From: an uncultured Bacteroidales bacterium
GTDB lineage: Bacteria; Bacteroidota; Bacteroidia; Bacteroidales; Paludibacteraceae
Direction of reading: 5' to 3'
NCBI GenBank assembly: GCA_903929065.1
Contig: CAIYTJ010000540.1
Span: forward strand, 1 to 6,269
DNA length: 6,269 nucleotides
Within the stretch, counting starts at the first letter, position 1. Every line of letters starts with the position of its first letter. Shown here one piece after another: positions 1 through 6,269 of the stretch. The notes under the pieces are model-generated. The model was not told the DNA's origin. It ran no database searches and saw only the letters and a program-made list of their open reading frames with translations. A program made the translations under genes and the position numbers.

Positions 1-1
1 A

Positions 2-358
2 GGAATGGGACATTACGATCCGGTGGCTTCCACACAAATTCGAGCCTTATTCGGATTATTGAGTTTCGGTATTTTAATAACAGTACTTCGCCGTTGGGGA
101 AAATTAGGAAACTCATTTAAACAGACCAGCGCCATGAAATCTGTTACCGTTGGTTCTATTTTCGGACCATTTATCGGAGTTGCATTAGGACTTTTCGCCA
201 TACAACAAACAAAAACCGGCATTGCTTCCACCTTGATGGCATTGGTTCCTATTTTTATCATCGTTCCATCTGCCATAATGTTTAAAGAAAAAATAAAACC
301 ACAGCAGGTTATCGGAGCAGTTATCAGTATTGCCGGAGCAAGCTTGTTTTTCTTATAA
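2..358 (+). CDS. EamA/DMT-family transporter, C-terminal part (5'-truncated by window edge)
   Basis: This is the end of an integral inner-membrane protein of the drug/metabolite transporter (EamA) superfamily. Four hydrophobic segments are visible, counting from the Met at base 5: about residues 12-28, 46-66, 72-92 and 101-117. The last two are joined by the short charged link MFKEKIKPQQ, and the segment ends GAVISIAGASLFFL. The pattern of a small-residue-rich helix, then ALVPIF, then a short 'KE+I...Q.IGA..I..G' connection and a final helix that stops at once is typical of the second EamA repeat. Full members have about 280-310 residues and ten helices, so most of the first repeat is missing. 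The frame stays open through base 2, so the Met at base 5 is probably internal. The substrate cannot be told; family members export amino acids, nucleotides or drugs. It converges on gdhA and ends just before a shared terminator. Confidence 0.85.
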   Translation, partial: GMGHYDPVASTQIRALFGLLSFGILITVLRRWGKLGNSFKQTSAMKSVTVGSIFGPFIGVALGLFAIQQTKTGIASTLMALVPIFIIVPSAIMFKEKIKPQQVIGAVISIAGASLFFL

Positions 359-360
359 AT

Positions 361-396
361 AAAAAACGTCCGAAATCAAATTCCGGACGTTTTTTT
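361..396. terminator. Bidirectional intrinsic terminator between the transporter gene and gdhA
   Basis: Bases 367-372 (CGTCCG) pair with 384-389 (CGGACG). The stem is flanked by six A (361-366) on the left and seven T (390-396) on the right, and these can extend the helix. Two further A-T pairs (373-374 with 381-382) are possible with C383 bulged. The structure reads as a GC stem followed by a U tract on both strands. It starts 3 bases after the transporter stop and lies about 57 bases past the gdhA stop, so it can end transcripts arriving from both sides. Transcript-end data are not available here, so termination itself is inferred. Confidence 0.88.
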
Positions 397-409
397 ATTA
401 CAAGAACTA

Positions 410-451
410 AGAGCTCATTACTGTTAACTGATAACTGTAAGCTGATAACTA
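410..451. repeat. Imperfect 14-bp tandem repeat, three copies
   Basis: Three consecutive 14-base units are visible: 410-423 (AGAGCTCATTACTG), 424-437 (TTAACTGATAACTG) and 438-451 (TAAGCTGATAACTA). The second and third agree at 11 of 14 positions, and the first agrees with each at 9 of 14. A more decayed copy may precede them at 396-409. The array ends one base before the gdhA stop codon and would form part of the gdhA 3' untranslated region, between the stop and the terminator. No function is apparent. It could be slippage-generated junk or part of a dispersed intergenic repeat family. Confidence 0.55.
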
Positions 452-452
452 A

Positions 453-1790
453 TTAAAGTACTCCTTGAGCCATCATGGCTTTTGCCACCTTCATGAAACC
501 GGCTATATTTGCACCTTTCACGTAATTTACAAAACCATCAGGTTCAGTTCCGTATTTTACGCATGATTCATGGATACTTGCCATAATATCCTGCAAGCGT
601 TTGTCCACTTCTTCTTTTGGCCAGCTAAGTTTCATGGCATTTTGTGACATTTCCAATCCTGAAACTGAAACACCGCCGGCATTGGCTGCTTTACCCGGAG
701 CGTACAAAATCTTTTTATTCAGGAATAATTCCACGGCTTCCATGGTTGAAGGCATATTAGCTCCTTCAGAAACGGCAATACAACCATTTTTAACCAACAT
801 CTCAGCATCATTTTTATCTATTTCATTCTGAGTTGCCGAAGGTAATGCAATGGTACACTTTTCACCCCATGGTCTTTGACCTTCAACGTACTTGCAATTA
901 TATTTTTGAGCATATTCTTTGATTCGGCCGCGTTGAATATTCTTCAAATCGAAAATATACGCCAGTTTTTCGGTGTCTATTCCTTCCGGATCATAAATAT
1001 AGCCGGCGCTATCAGACATGGTTATCACTTTACCTCCCAATTCAAGCACTTTTTCAGCTGTGTAAGTAGCCACATTGCCCGAACCAGATATTGCAACAAC
1101 CTGACCTTTTAAATCGTTAATTCCTTTTCGTTTCAACATATTCATCAGAAAATAAATATTGCCATATCCGGTTGCTTCCGGGCGAATAAGCGAACCGCCA
1201 AATTCAAGTCCCTTGCCTGTAAATGTACCAGTATTTTCATGAGCCAGTTTGCGGTACATGCCGTACATATAAGCCACTTCGCGGCCTCCAACACCAATAT
1301 CACCGGCAGGAACATCCGTTTCAGGACCAATGTGCCGCCATAATTCCAAAATATATGCCTGACAAAAACGCATGATTTCAGCATCCGATTTGCCTTGCGG
1401 GCTAAAATCAGAACCGCCTTTGGCTCCACCCATTGGCAAAGTTGTCAACGCATTTTTGAATGTTTGTTCGAATGCTAAAAATTTGAGAATGGAAGGACAA
1501 ACCGATTCATGAAAACGGAGTCCGCCTTTGTAAGGGCCTATGGCGTTGTTGTGTTGAACACGATAAGCCATATTTGTTTTTACATTTCCCCGATCGTCAA
1601 CCCATGTTACACGAAATGAGAAGATTCGATCTGGAATACAAATGCGTTCGATGATGTTCTGTTTTTCGAATTCAGGATGCGCATTGTAGGTTTCTTCAAT
1701 TGAGAGTAATACTTCTTCAACGGCTTGATGATATTCCGGTTCATTCGGAAACCGTTGTTTCAAATTGTCAAGAACTTGTTCAACTTTCAT
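453..1790 (-). CDS. gdhA: NADP-type glutamate dehydrogenase GdhA
   Basis: GdhA catalyses reversible reductive amination of 2-oxoglutarate by ammonia to L-glutamate, normally with NADPH, in the cytoplasm as a hexamer. At 445 residues it matches the usual length of the hexameric bacterial class. The N-terminal ELFV substrate domain (about 57-185) holds PYKGGLRF with substrate-binding Lys88, the signature LPMGGAKGGSDFSP with catalytic Lys124, and PAGDIGVGGRE with Asp164. The C-terminal Rossmann domain (about 202-443) has SGSGNV at 235-240. It then has MSDSAG at 258-263, where Ser-Asp-Ser resembles E. coli GdhA and favours NADP over NAD. IALPSATQNE, AEGAN-like SEGANMPST, APGKAANAGGV and NYVKGANIAGF all match the family. 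The ATG gives the expected N-terminus; its leader is AU-rich with no Shine-Dalgarno motif. A promoter-like element lies about 40 bases upstream and a terminator follows, so it is probably monocistronic. Cofactor choice is inferred from sequence. Confidence 0.97.
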   Translation of the reverse strand: MKVEQVLDNLKQRFPNEPEYHQAVEEVLLSIEETYNAHPEFEKQNIIERICIPDRIFSFRVTWVDDRGNVKTNMAYRVQHNNAIGPYKGGLRFHESVCPSILKFLAFEQTFKNALTTLPMGGAKGGSDFSPQGKSDAEIMRFCQAYILELWRHIGPETDVPAGDIGVGGREVAYMYGMYRKLAHENTGTFTGKGLEFGGSLIRPEATGYGNIYFLMNMLKRKGINDLKGQVVAISGSGNVATYTAEKVLELGGKVITMSDSAGYIYDPEGIDTEKLAYIFDLKNIQRGRIKEYAQKYNCKYVEGQRPWGEKCTIALPSATQNEIDKNDAEMLVKNGCIAVSEGANMPSTMEAVELFLNKKILYAPGKAANAGGVSVSGLEMSQNAMKLSWPKEEVDKRLQDIMASIHESCVKYGTEPDGFVNYVKGANIAGFMKVAKAMMAQGVL

Positions 1791-2058
1791 AATATTAATA
1801 TTTTATATCTGAAGAAAAATTAATACTACAAAAATACATAAAAATATGAAATTGCAATTTATTTAACCATAAATAACATATTGTTTCGAAATAAACTCAA
1901 TATTTCGCCTTATAAATATCATTTTGTCACTTTAACTTTTAAAATAATGCATAATATTCAATTCAATAGCATGAATTCAAAATTATCAAAATGACAATAC
2001 ACATATTCAGCAATCGAAACAATTTAATTGATACTAAATGATTTGATAAGAAGTTAAA
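1791..2058. other. AT-rich intergenic region between coaE and gdhA
   Basis: This 268-base gap has no credible coding frame and is markedly richer in A and T than its flanking genes. Apart from the gdhA promoter candidate, it contains a 6-bp inverted repeat (1960-1965 AATTCA with 1972-1977 TGAATT) and the palindrome TTTCGAAA (1884-1891). It also holds a second exact -7 match on the minus strand (TAATTTTG, 1985 down to 1978) with no well-spaced -33 partner. The palindromes could be operator sites for gdhA, which is nitrogen-regulated in many bacteria, but nothing here identifies a regulator. I see no GC-rich hairpin with a T tract to end the coaE transcript. Confidence 0.5.
1829..1859 (-). promoter_or_regulatory. 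Probable Bacteroidota-type promoter for gdhA
   Basis: Read on the minus strand, TATTTTTG (1836 down to 1829) matches the Bacteroidota -7 consensus TAnnTTTG exactly. AATTG (1859 down to 1855) sits 18 bases further upstream, near the usual 19-21 spacing for the TTTG -33 element, of which only TTG is kept. Transcription would start around 1822-1825, giving a leader of roughly 30-35 bases before the gdhA ATG. The element fits the first gene of a transcript, since coaE ends 268 bases upstream. AT-rich DNA produces such matches by chance, so confidence is moderate. Confidence 0.55.
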
Positions 2059-2670
2059 CTAACAATCGATTTTAAGGGAGTATCCGGAAAGTTGAACCAA
2101 CAATTTTCTCATTTTGTCAATCATTGGTAAGTTGTCGTCAGTATGAATAACAATATCAGCAAGGGGAATTTTTACTTCATCGGGGAATTGATTGGCCATT
2201 CGGGCTTTAACCTGTTCAAGACTGACATGATCGCGTTTGATAACCCTGTTAATGCGAATTTGTTCAACAGCAGTCATCAATACAGTCCTATCAACCAGTT
2301 TATTGAATCCACTTTCAAACAAAATAGCAGATTCCATAAACAAAAACTGTTCTGAAGAATATTGCGAAATCCAATTTTTAAAATCGGTTTCAACAACCGG
2401 ATGAACAATGTGATTTAATTGTGAAAGTATTTCTTGTTTTGCAAAAACAATTTTGGCCAGCAATGGTCGGTTTAAACCGAGTGAAGTGTAAATCTCTTCT
2501 CCAAACAATTGGATCAACCTCTGACGGATAATCGGATTTTCGTTCTGTAGTCTCCGTGCTTCCAAATCGGAATCATAAACATTATAACCAACCTCACGCA
2601 AACAATCTGCCAGTGTGGTTTTTCCACTGCCAATGCCTCCGGTAATCCCAATAATTAATGGTTGATGCAT
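2059..2670 (-). CDS. coaE: Dephospho-CoA kinase CoaE
   Basis: CoaE carries out the last step of coenzyme A synthesis, ATP-dependent phosphorylation of the 3'-hydroxyl of the ribose in dephospho-CoA, in the cytoplasm. The 203-residue length is normal for this P-loop kinase. The N-terminus IIGITGGIGSGKTTLA contains the Walker A motif (about residues 11-18, Lys17, Thr18). It is followed by the VYDSDLEAR segment with Asp33 and Asp35, matching the substrate-site aspartate region of E. coli CoaE (IDADIIAR). The family's LNxIxHP motif is present as LNHIVHPVV (His90-Pro91), ESAILFESGF occupies the usual central position, and the lid-region KRD (145-147) precedes ARMANQ. The ATG places the P-loop at the expected distance. 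It lies 64 bases after the Wzi-like gene on the same strand, so cotranscription is possible, though a -7-like element in the gap could give its own start. Confidence 0.96.
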   Translation of the reverse strand: MHQPLIIGITGGIGSGKTTLADCLREVGYNVYDSDLEARRLQNENPIIRQRLIQLFGEEIYTSLGLNRPLLAKIVFAKQEILSQLNHIVHPVVETDFKNWISQYSSEQFLFMESAILFESGFNKLVDRTVLMTAVEQIRINRVIKRDHVSLEQVKARMANQFPDEVKIPLADIVIHTDDNLPMIDKMRKLLVQLSGYSLKIDC

Positions 2671-2701
2671 GATAAATACAGTTTACCCGTTTAAAGATTT
2701 A

Positions 2702-2709
2702 CAAAATTA
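2702..2709 (-). promoter_or_regulatory. Possible -7 promoter element upstream of coaE
   Basis: On the minus strand, TAATTTTG (2709 down to 2702) is an exact match to the Bacteroidota TAnnTTTG -7 consensus. It is about 31 bases before the coaE start, within the 64-base gap after the Wzi-like gene. No TTG-type -33 element is visible at 18-21 bases upstream, where the sequence runs into the end of the preceding gene. It may be a weak internal promoter that lets coaE be expressed apart from its upstream neighbours, or a chance match in AT-rich DNA. Confidence 0.3.
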
Positions 2710-2734
2710 GCAATAATTCGTTGAATTCGCATTA

Positions 2735-4462
2735 TTAAAAACCAAAACTAAAACCGATTGTAATTGTGGTATTTTTACCCTGCAAATATGCTGGCGTAAA
2801 TAAATTAAGGTAACCTTGTGCAGTTTTACGAACTTCACCAACAATTGGTATTGAAGTCAGATTATACCCTTTAATATCGCTGTAAGAAACATTTATGATA
2901 GCGTAAGCATTATTTACTACTTCATATTGAGCATTGAATGCCACCGTATTATTGCTCCATGTAATTTCGCCTGGAGATGGCTGACTGATAATATTATCGA
3001 CAGCAGCACGGTCATAAATATATTCATTTCCATGTTTTGCATCAGTATAAGACAGATTTAGATCGAGTCCACGAATTGGTTTATATCGCGCAGCCAGATA
3101 GATTTCAGTGGAATTATCGCCTAAATAACTTCCGAGATTGTAACCGTTTGAAGCCCAGGTCAAAACCGGAATAGAATGCTTATAATTTATGATATTAGAA
3201 TTGGTATATTCTGCTACAATAGACAAATTATCAATGGGAAAATTACTCAGATTAGCTCCAACTTTATATGAAATCGGATTACGCTCTTTACTGCTTGGCA
3301 AAAAGCGACTCCACATTAAATCATCAATATATACCGAAGTAAAAAGGTGTAAATGATTTATATTTCTGGAACTGAAATTAAAAAAAAACTGTGAATTCTG
3401 ATTTTCCAACCCTAATCCTTTTGTCAATGTATGATCTTCGGATTTATAAAATGCGATAGGAAAAAGATAGGCGGGTTGAATATCTTCCTCGGCATAAATA
3501 ATCGAATTTCCGACAGACAAATTCAGGTTTCGAACCGGCGTAAAAGTAAACATGTTTGCTGCAATAAACTTGTTAGCCATACGTGCATGTTTTCCACCTG
3601 CATTATCAATATAATAACGTGTAGTATCAATGACATTTGACACCAACCAACCGTGAAAATATTGCATTTCGAACCATTTTGCTGGTTTCAAATGCAAAGT
3701 CAGCATTGGAAATGAAGGCGCACGACCCGAAAGAATATTGGAACCATGATAATTATCGCCCCAAACAACATTGTCTTTGACTAAACCAATTGAACCCCAG
3801 TTCCATGCATATTTTATCCCGCCACGCGAATCGCTGAAATCACCGCCGGTAGAAGATTCTTTGTATTCATAACCGGGAAAATCATTCAAATAGGTCGGGC
3901 GAGCCAAAAGTCCGGCCGAAACAGGCATATTTTTAATACCGGAAGCATCTAATGAAATATCGCGTAAACTTCCATAAATACTCAAATGTTTGCCAATCAT
4001 CATTTGCAAATCGGCACCATACCAACGTTTTATTAACGTTCCATTTGCATTTGCAATAATATTCATTCCAATGATTGGTGCAATCCGTGCTCTGAAAACA
4101 GTGTCGATATAATTCACGGCAGGTTGCAAAAGAGCAGCAGTGAGGTTATCATTCTTTGCCAGTTTTACCATAGTTTCCGGCAATTTATTCTGCTCCAATG
4201 CAAATTCATTCAGGAAAAACTTAAGTTCATTCTGTTGGCGTTTATTTAATGAGTTGGAATGCGTTTTTGCTTCAAGCAATTTTTCAGTAATAAACGTTCT
4301 GGAAAAGGGTTTTGCAACAGAATTCAGTTCAATAATTCCATTAGTTGCCAATTCGTCAAGATAATCATAAATCCGTGTATATGAAATATGTTCCGGTATA
4401 TCCTGTGCTGTAACAGAAAGTAAAAATATCGAAAATAAGAATGACAGGATGCTTTTCTTCAT
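2735..4462 (-). CDS. Wzi-like outer-membrane beta-barrel protein (capsule assembly Wzi family)
   Basis: This is a 575-residue exported protein that is probably an outer-membrane beta-barrel. It begins with a clear type I signal peptide: MKK, then hydrophobic SILSFLFSIFLLS, then a likely cut after VTA (19/20). A mostly helical region follows (about 25-95, with YDYLDELATNGIIELNSVAKPFSR), as seen in Bacteroidota members of the Wzi capsule-assembly family. From about residue 125 to the end, alternating aromatic-rich strands predominate. A conserved-looking core at 231-273 includes NVVWGDN, ILSGRAPSFPMLTLHL and WFEMQYFHGWL. The C-terminus is GFSFGF, with the terminal Phe expected for insertion by the BAM machinery. 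E. coli Wzi anchors capsular polysaccharide at the cell surface; that role is not established for this subgroup and no capsule genes are nearby. It starts 24 bases after the pullulanase stop, suggesting cotranscription. The family assignment is from memory of its motifs. Confidence 0.75.
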   Translation of the reverse strand: MKKSILSFLFSIFLLSVTAQDIPEHISYTRIYDYLDELATNGIIELNSVAKPFSRTFITEKLLEAKTHSNSLNKRQQNELKFFLNEFALEQNKLPETMVKLAKNDNLTAALLQPAVNYIDTVFRARIAPIIGMNIIANANGTLIKRWYGADLQMMIGKHLSIYGSLRDISLDASGIKNMPVSAGLLARPTYLNDFPGYEYKESSTGGDFSDSRGGIKYAWNWGSIGLVKDNVVWGDNYHGSNILSGRAPSFPMLTLHLKPAKWFEMQYFHGWLVSNVIDTTRYYIDNAGGKHARMANKFIAANMFTFTPVRNLNLSVGNSIIYAEEDIQPAYLFPIAFYKSEDHTLTKGLGLENQNSQFFFNFSSRNINHLHLFTSVYIDDLMWSRFLPSSKERNPISYKVGANLSNFPIDNLSIVAEYTNSNIINYKHSIPVLTWASNGYNLGSYLGDNSTEIYLAARYKPIRGLDLNLSYTDAKHGNEYIYDRAAVDNIISQPSPGEITWSNNTVAFNAQYEVVNNAYAIINVSYSDIKGYNLTSIPIVGEVRKTAQGYLNLFTPAYLQGKNTTITIGFSFGF

Positions 4463-4486
4463 GATTTTACTTTATAAATTTTCTAA

Positions 4487-6269
4487 CTACTTTTCATACA
4501 AAATACTTGCTGATGAGGGTGCAACAGTAAATTGTGTGTAATTAATCTGCGCCAAACCGGTTTCGTTAATTTGTCCGTCGTGACAAATAACCGTCCAGTC
4601 ACCCTGAGGAATTTGAACCTTAACCGGTTTTCGATTTCCATTGAAAATCACCAGAATATCTCTCCAAATTTCATCATTTACATGGTCTGTCAACATATAT
4701 GCCACCACATTTGGCGTTTTCAAATCGAGGAATTTCAAATGCTGTTGAACCATTTCCTGTGTTGGCAGGCGAAAAGCCGCATGACCTTTTCGCAAGGCAA
4801 TCAGCGCTTTGTAATAATTGAAAATATCTTTGTGTACTGTTTTTGAATTCCAGTCAATTCGATTTATGGAATCCGGTGATTGATAGGTATTGTGAATGCC
4901 TTTTTTGTTTCGATACAATTCTTCGCCGGCATAAATAAACGGAACGCCTTGCGAAGTAAAAACAACGGTTTGTGCCAATTTGTCAAAACGAACCAACTCG
5001 TCGTCGGTAGCATTTGCCGGCTTAGATTCTTTGAGCTTATCAACCAGACACATATCGTCGTGACATGATACATAATTGATAATTTGAGTCGGATTATTCA
5101 CATACGGCGCTTTCGAATAAATGAGTTTTGAATAATCAATGCTGTCGTGCTGAGTTGCACCAACGACACCAAATTTTACACTTTCTTCCAAACTGTCAAC
5201 TCCTGAAACAAAACCCGGAATTTGTTGATGCATCCAACTGCCTTTCAAAGCATCACGAATATCGTCGCTAAAAACAGCAATATTTTCCAGTTGTTTGGCG
5301 TTTTTCTTTATCGCCCGTTTTTCTTCTGCCAATGGTGAAGCTCCTGCAGTCCAGCCTTCGCCGTACATAAAAATGGTCGGATCAATTTTGTCTAATGCTG
5401 CCCGAATGGCATTCATAGTTTCAATATCATGAATTCCCATCAAATCAAAACGAAAACCATCGACATGATACTCAGAAGCCCAGTAAACAACCGATTCAAT
5501 CATAAATTTTCGCATCATAGCTCGTTCTGAAGCCGTTTCGTTACCGCATCCGGAAGCATTCGACCAGGTACTGTCAGCATTCTGGCGATAGAAATAATTG
5601 GGAACCAATAAATTGAAATGAGAATTCTTACCATTGGCAGTATGGTTGTAAACCACATCCATTATCACCCGAATGCCTGATTTATGGAGTGATTGAACCA
5701 TTTGTTTAAATTCAAGAATACGGGTTACCGGATTATTAGGATTCGTGGAATAACTTCCTTCCGGAACGTTATAGTTTACAGGATCATAACCCCAGTTATA
5801 TTTATTTTCAGCCAGTCGGGTTTCATCAATCGATGCAAAATCAAAAACCGGCAATAAATGAACATGCGAAATTCCTAATTCCTTTAAATGATCTATTCCG
5901 GTAGCTTCACCTATCGTGTTTTTAGTTCCACGTTCGGTAAATGCCAGAAATTTCCCTTTATTTTTCATTCCCGAATTTGGAGAAACAGAAAAATCCCGAA
6001 CATGAACTTCGTATAACGAAATATCGGTAAAGTTTTTAAGCGGTGGACGAACATCATTTTCCCAACCGGACGGATTTGTTTCTGCAAAATCAATAATAGC
6101 AGCACGTTTGCCATTTACACCGGTTGCTTTCACCCATATTCCGGGAGTTTCTTCGAGCCATTTTTCGCCTATTTTTACCTGGAAAGTATAGAATTTCCCT
6201 TTTAAATTCTTATCAACTTTCACTAACCATGTTCCTTTTTCCGAACGGTTCATATCAATCATCTGATAA
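4487..6269 (-). CDS. pulA: Type I pullulanase (GH13), N-terminus cut by window edge
   Basis: This enzyme hydrolyses alpha-1,6 branch links in pullulan, starch or glycogen. The visible 593 residues (numbering from the Met at base 6262) contain the type I pullulanase signature YNWGYDP at 155-161. The four GH13 regions are present: DVVYNH at 202-207, GFRFDLMGIHD with nucleophile Asp273, YGEGW with acid/base Glu302, and VSCHDD with Asp402 as transition-state stabiliser. A partial N-terminal beta domain resembling CBM48 (to about 60) precedes the catalytic barrel (about 80-480), and a C-terminal beta domain (about 500-591) follows. The frame is open to the window edge, with Gln and Tyr codons before that Met. 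The Met is therefore probably internal, and some 50-100 residues, including any signal peptide, are missing. So its location (cytoplasmic or exported) cannot be decided. It is the most upstream visible gene of a tight minus-strand cluster. Confidence 0.93.
   Translation of the reverse strand, partial: YQMIDMNRSEKGTWLVKVDKNLKGKFYTFQVKIGEKWLEETPGIWVKATGVNGKRAAIIDFAETNPSGWENDVRPPLKNFTDISLYEVHVRDFSVSPNSGMKNKGKFLAFTERGTKNTIGEATGIDHLKELGISHVHLLPVFDFASIDETRLAENKYNWGYDPVNYNVPEGSYSTNPNNPVTRILEFKQMVQSLHKSGIRVIMDVVYNHTANGKNSHFNLLVPNYFYRQNADSTWSNASGCGNETASERAMMRKFMIESVVYWASEYHVDGFRFDLMGIHDIETMNAIRAALDKIDPTIFMYGEGWTAGASPLAEEKRAIKKNAKQLENIAVFSDDIRDALKGSWMHQQIPGFVSGVDSLEESVKFGVVGATQHDSIDYSKLIYSKAPYVNNPTQIINYVSCHDDMCLVDKLKESKPANATDDELVRFDKLAQTVVFTSQGVPFIYAGEELYRNKKGIHNTYQSPDSINRIDWNSKTVHKDIFNYYKALIALRKGHAAFRLPTQEMVQQHLKFLDLKTPNVVAYMLTDHVNDEIWRDILVIFNGNRKPVKVQIPQGDWTVICHDGQINETGLAQINYTQFTVAPSSASILYEK

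Noticed and set aside
13..276. Minus-strand open frame of 87 codons opposite the transporter gene
   Set aside because: The plus-strand frame has convincing EamA membrane segments and a proper terminator; the antisense frame is unlike any family I recognise.
601..1112. Two plus-strand open frames of 76 and 78 codons opposite gdhA
   Set aside because: They are antisense to strongly conserved gdhA codons, with compositions typical of shadow frames and no plausible promoter or domain.
1145..1429. Open frame of 94 codons on the minus strand inside gdhA
   Set aside because: It overlaps the conserved catalytic part of gdhA on the same strand in another frame and has no recognisable domain; gdhA explains this stretch fully.
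1919..1994. Distant inverted repeat TCATTTTG / CAAAATGA in the coaE-gdhA gap
   Set aside because: The 8-bp arms are AT-rich and separated by 60 bases, which is expected by chance and would not form a stable hairpin.
2712..2736. AT-rich hairpin (AATAAT with ATTATT, or AATTC with GAATT) after the Wzi-like gene as a terminator
   Set aside because: The stems are short and weak and have no T tract positioned after them, so I do not call a terminator between this gene and coaE.
4532..5073. Short frames on both strands within the pullulanase gene
   Set aside because: They overlap clear pullulanase sequence, including region IV, and show no independent coding features.

Overview
The window looks like ordinary Bacteroidota chromosome, probably order Bacteroidales. 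The reasons are AT-rich DNA, AU-rich leaders without Shine-Dalgarno motifs, a TAnnTTTG-type -7 promoter element upstream of gdhA, a Wzi-like outer-membrane protein with a helical N-terminal region, and a Bacteroidota-like type I pullulanase and NADP-type glutamate dehydrogenase. No lineage marker such as rRNA is present, so genus cannot be given.

Layout: (1) Bases 2-358, plus strand, hold the 3' end of an EamA/DMT-family membrane transporter cut by the left edge. (2) It converges on gdhA (453-1790, minus), and the two share a symmetrical hairpin terminator (361-396). A short 14-bp imperfect tandem repeat lies between the terminator and the gdhA stop. (3) A 268-bp AT-rich gap (1791-2058) carries the probable gdhA promoter. 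(4) On the minus strand, in order of transcription, come a type I pullulanase (6269 to 4487, cut by the right edge), a Wzi-like outer-membrane beta-barrel protein (4462 to 2735), and coaE (2670 to 2059). They are separated by only 24 and 64 bases, so they may be cotranscribed, with a possible additional start before coaE.

Functionally, pullulanase debranches alpha-glucans (glycogen, starch, pullulan), CoaE completes coenzyme A synthesis, and GdhA assimilates ammonia into glutamate. These are housekeeping or central-metabolism roles. The Wzi-like protein is the least understood: its family name comes from capsule attachment, but no capsule genes are visible here. I found no mobile element, CRISPR array, tRNA, rRNA, toxin-antitoxin or defence gene. 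All five coding frames look intact apart from the two clipped by the window edges. I do not see a previously undescribed system here; the findings are modest.
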